The notes under the pieces are model-generated. The model was not told the DNA's origin. It saw only the letters and a list, made by a program, of their open reading frames with translations, and did no database searches. A stretch of DNA of 64,000 bases from Acanthaster planci (lineage: Eukaryota; Echinodermata; Asteroidea; Valvatida; Acanthasteridae): NCBI RefSeq assembly GCF_001949145.1, contig NW_019091680.1, positions 82,646-146,645 of the forward strand. Direction: 5' to 3'. This document shows positions 61,413 to 64,000 of the stretch, one piece after another (the stretch's first letter is position 1; each line of letters starts with the position of its first letter). The position numbers were made by a program, and so were the translations under genes.

Positions 61413-61763
61413 CATTATGGCAGGGGATGGTAGGGTCACTTTCACTGGGCATTTGGGTGCACTGTTCTCTCATCTGGGCCAGATCATCAGGTGAAAAGGA
61501 AGGCTCAAGCTCCTCTGTGCACTTGTCAACATTCGCCAAGCACAGCTCCTGGCAAGGCAACACGGCTAGCTCCCGGCACGGGGGGAGGTAGAGGGCGCAC
61601 ATGAAAGCGCGGAGGTAAGAGCCGCAGGAACCAGCCAAGGCGGGTTCTATTCTGCTGAAGATGGGGCCCAGCTCGTCTTGACTGAGGCCAACCAAGTTAG
61701 GGACGTAGGTTGACGAGTAGCTAATGCCAACTGAGCAGGCCGGAATCTGGATTTCTTCGCAGG
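61413..61763 (-). CDS. Ig-FZ gene: FZ1, Frizzled cysteine-rich domain
   Basis: A 351-base phase 1-1 exon, again with ten cysteines: CEEIQIPAC, GISYSSTYVPNLVGL, SCGSYLRAFMCALYLPPC, LPCQELC, KC, QC, PC. Borders are TTTCAG and AATG followed by GTTTGT; the open frame past the donor is intron. The protein differs from FZ2 mainly in the last third (TEELEPSFSPDDLAQ) and around the second cysteine. No disrupted cysteine or stop is present. Confidence 0.92.
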
Positions 61764-62482
61764 CTGAAATTGACGAGGTTGGAAAATTTCAAATCAGAGA
61801 CAAACACACTTCTTATTGGATCGTTCACATATGGGTTACTCTATCCATTCAGGGTCAAAAAGTGTGACATTTTTGTGTCCGTGATGCCTGATCTGTGTAA
61901 TTTGACATGGAAATATCACTGAAAATGATTTCAAACTATTTCTATTTGTTTGGAAGGTTATTTGCATTAATTCAATACCCTTGGAACCAAGATAGTGTTC
62001 TGAACTTATAAAGTCATACATGTATGTCAGATGTGACAAGGACATAAAAAATTGGATCTCTAATTCATACAATGGCCCATATTTAAAATCTACTGAACTC
62101 ATCACTTTTTTGGCTTTTCTGCGAGCTGCGTGAAAGCCGATTTGTTGGGATCAAGATTTGTTTTTTCACTTCTTTACTTTCTCCCCGAAATCCCATAGAT
62201 CTGTTTGTAAGCTCTAAGCATGTGCTCAGAGTTCTGAGAAATTTATGTATAGTTCTGAGCACATGCCAAAAAAGGCTTTGCCTGCTGCCACCAGGGTCTC
62301 CAAATCTCCCACAAAGGCAGTCTTTATTAGTCCCGTTTGAATGTCTGTGACCAACCTCAACTATTTAGTCACCTGTTTTTAAACCTCCATTTTCCTGAGT
62401 CGGCAGTGCAGCAGCAAACATCACAGAGTGTTATTACATGGTCTCTAGTCCATTTGTGAGTCCGTCTGTGAGTTTTACTTAC
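61764..62482 (-). other. Intron between Ig(A) and FZ1
   Basis: A 719-base phase-1 intron, alignable at its 3' end with the intron before FZ2. It holds a short hairpin around GCATGTGCTCAGA and TCTGAGCACATGC (about 62,218-62,269). No exon was found in it. Confidence 0.8.
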
Positions 62483-62683
62483 AAGGTTGCTTATCAGATG
62501 GTTCTTGGCTACGGTTTGCTAGTGGTCCGAGAGAAATGTCTCCAATGATGACAGTCTCAGCTGAGTCTGGTTCCTGACCCAGGCAAGTGTAGACACCTGC
62601 ATCAGTGGCATCCTGGAAGTCCATTATGAGAAGTGCAGTGATACTGTCACTAGAATGCACTACCTGGATGTGAGCCAGTGGAT
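62483..62683 (-). CDS. Ig-FZ gene: C-terminal half of Ig(A) plus linker
   Basis: A 201-base phase 1-1 exon. It encodes HIQVVHSSDSITALLIMD, FQDATDAGVYTCLGQEPD with the F-strand cysteine, and a linker (LGPLANRSQEPSDKQP) to FZ1. Borders are TTTTCCAG and GTAAGT. The N-R-S in the linker is a possible N-glycosylation site, also present in Ig(B). Confidence 0.9.
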
Positions 62684-62859
62684 CTGGAAAAAAAAAAAAA
62701 TTCGAAACATAAATGGCATCAGTTTAATAGAAGCTTGGAGATTCAACTTTTCCCATCCTGCCAAGGCAATAACCTAATATATGGCTTACCACAGGAGGAT
62801 TTAATGGACAAAAATCAATTCCTGACATCAAAAGACTTCTGAGGCCCACATGTACCTAC

Positions 62860-63003
62860 CTTGGGTTTTGGAAACCACTGATCCATACAAATCCAGCCAG
62901 ACGGGTTGAAATGCAGGTTGGAGAATGTAAGTACACTGTACAGCTGTCATATCCAAGCCAGCAACATTTGTTCTGACAATTTCACTGATCCGGACCTCCT
63001 TTA
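62860..63003 (-). CDS. Ig-FZ gene: N-terminal half of Ig(A)
   Basis: A 144-base phase 1-1 exon, the most upstream one visible. It encodes KEVRISEIVRTNVAGLD, the B-strand cysteine in AVQCTYIL, and the tryptophan in PVWLDLYG. It is 15 bases longer than the equivalent exons of Ig(B) and Ig(C) and more diverged, so it belongs to an older or less homogenised unit. Borders are TTTCCATAG and GTAGGT. Its phase requires a further upstream exon, outside the window. Confidence 0.85.
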
Positions 63004-64000
63004 CTATGGAAAGAACAGGAAAATTACAAGCTTACAGGAGATTGTAGCAGATTCAAATACATTAGAGTCCAAGTTCTACAATTTACAATTTTTTTCTTTA
63101 TTTTTTTTATATTTTATTTCTTGGTAGACATTTCATGCAATTTATAGAGAGATACCCAAATAACACTGACGCAGATTTCAATTTCATTGAAAGAGTGCTC
63201 ACAGAGAGTTTCTACACCTGCAGCGAGAAAAATCAATGATCATGTAGAGAGAAAAGAATCTCACGGTAAAGCAAGGGTAAAATCTTGATGACAAATAGGA
63301 TGACAAATATTCCATTAACGATAACATATACTTAATGGAACACCACACATTTCATTGCATGGAAGAGCGCATGACACCAATTATACTTGTGAACACACAT
63401 GTATTTTGTCTATCTTTCTTCTCCTTTGAAATGTTTGAAATATTTTTGATTTGCATTTATTTGGTTAATGTGATTGCAAAACGACACCTCTTGGACCATC
63501 AAAGAACTTCCATTCCTTTTCAAAGACAAATGCTGGCACTAGAGATATGAGGACATTTTAGACAGAAAAAGTTCAAGAATAGGAATTTTAAACGCTGAAC
63601 ACAATATACACCTATGAAAACGATTTCAAGAAACTTTGCTAAATTATCTACTGGTACTGTCATGTATGGAAACAAAGTATCACCAAACAAATAGGACAGC
63701 AAAAAGAGCAATTTTCTGGTAAATTTTGGAGATGAAATACGTGGAACAAGCATGTTACTGTTTGGGTGACAGCACACTTCTGACCTACCCTTGAACATGC
63801 AAATCGTAGACGCACAAAAATGAATGGTCTCGTCACTTTTTTTATTGGGCTTTTGGTGTTTAATTATTCTGGTTTTCATAAGCATCATGACAGTGATTCA
63901 CTTAAGAAACAATCCATTATACATAGATGCTTAATTCAAGCTCTTACCCCAACTCAATATTTTTCCGTTCCTTCTCGTGGCCCATAAACCTACAACAGGC
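63004..64000 (-). other. Intron upstream of Ig(A); no FZ exon found
   Basis: About 1 kb without a recognisable exon. From about 63,330 to 63,850 it matches 58,870-59,190, the intron that lies upstream of FZ2. Shared words include CATTTCATTGCAT, TTTTGGAGATGAAATAC, GGAACAAGCA and AAAAATGAATGGTCT. In the other units an FZ exon sits between that intron sequence and the next Ig N-half exon; here it is missing. Confidence 0.7.

Larger units (their letters stand above)
55579..63003 (-). other. 3' part of a gene with alternating Ig and Frizzled (FZ) domains
   Basis: Seven exons on the minus strand encode Ig(A) - FZ1 - Ig(B) - FZ2 - Ig(C) - stop, with more exons expected beyond 64,000. Each Ig uses an N-terminal and a C-terminal exon, each FZ one 351-base exon. 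All junctions are phase 1 with GT/AG borders, and internal exon lengths are multiples of three (144, 201, 351, 129, 213, 351, 129). Nothing hydrophobic follows the last Ig, so the visible part is extracellular and the protein is probably secreted. ROR and MuSK also join Ig and FZ but continue into a kringle or a membrane segment and kinase, none of which is seen. FZ domains bind Wnt lipid in Frizzled and sFRP proteins; any such role here is inference. I know no named family with this alternating order. Confidence 0.8.

Noticed and set aside
55579-63003. Identity as ROR or MuSK receptor kinase
   Set aside because: Repeated Ig-FZ order and a stop right after the last Ig; no kringle, membrane or kinase sequence downstream.

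Overview
The window is animal nuclear DNA: large introns, GT/AG exon borders, dense interspersed repeats and two short assembly gaps. Both genes belong to metazoan extracellular or Golgi families. The repeat content (a YR retroelement of Ngaro type, hAT-like MITEs, foldback elements, tRNA-type SINE sequence, and a very high density of the palindromic words TACATGTA and TACCGGTA) suggests a marine invertebrate, perhaps a deuterostome such as amphioxus or an echinoderm. I cannot settle the species from sequence alone.

Layout. 1-5.1 kb: non-coding flank with a 0.64-kb foldback element bounded by a 10-bp direct repeat. 5,104-42,465 (+): a complete two-exon chondroitin sulfate synthase gene (CHSY1/CHSY3 type, 795 codons). 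Its single phase-0 intron is about 35 kb and is crowded with TACATGTA palindromes, a 22-bp minisatellite, MITEs and a two-copy interspersed repeat. 42.5-47.9 kb: no gene; a degenerate C/T-rich tandem repeat and a small stem-loop. 47,874-49,313: a second foldback element with 6-bp target duplications and a decayed integrase-like fragment. 49,990-53,744 (+): a decayed Ngaro/DIRS-type tyrosine-recombinase retrotransposon with gag-like, RT, RNase H and YR remnants in order and the diagnostic split direct repeats (A1 - coding - B1 - A2 - B2). Its A1 repeat is split by a tRNA-related SINE, which itself carries a hAT-type MITE.

55,579-63,003 (-), continuing beyond the right edge: the 3' part of a gene made of alternating immunoglobulin and Frizzled cysteine-rich (FZ) domains. 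Read on the minus strand the order is Ig - FZ - Ig - FZ - Ig - stop. Each Ig is split over two exons and each FZ fills one exon, and every internal junction is phase 1, so the modules can be duplicated or lost without changing frame. No transmembrane or kinase segment follows the last Ig, so the product looks secreted, unlike ROR or MuSK, the receptors known to combine Ig and FZ domains. Introns and exons of the repeated units are still alignable, showing recent tandem duplication, and one intron carries a foldback MITE that is missing from its duplicate.

The two genes are not obviously linked in function. One builds chondroitin chains in the Golgi; the other probably makes an extracellular protein with potential Wnt or lipid-binding FZ domains. 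The Ig-FZ gene is my nomination for the undescribed system in the window.
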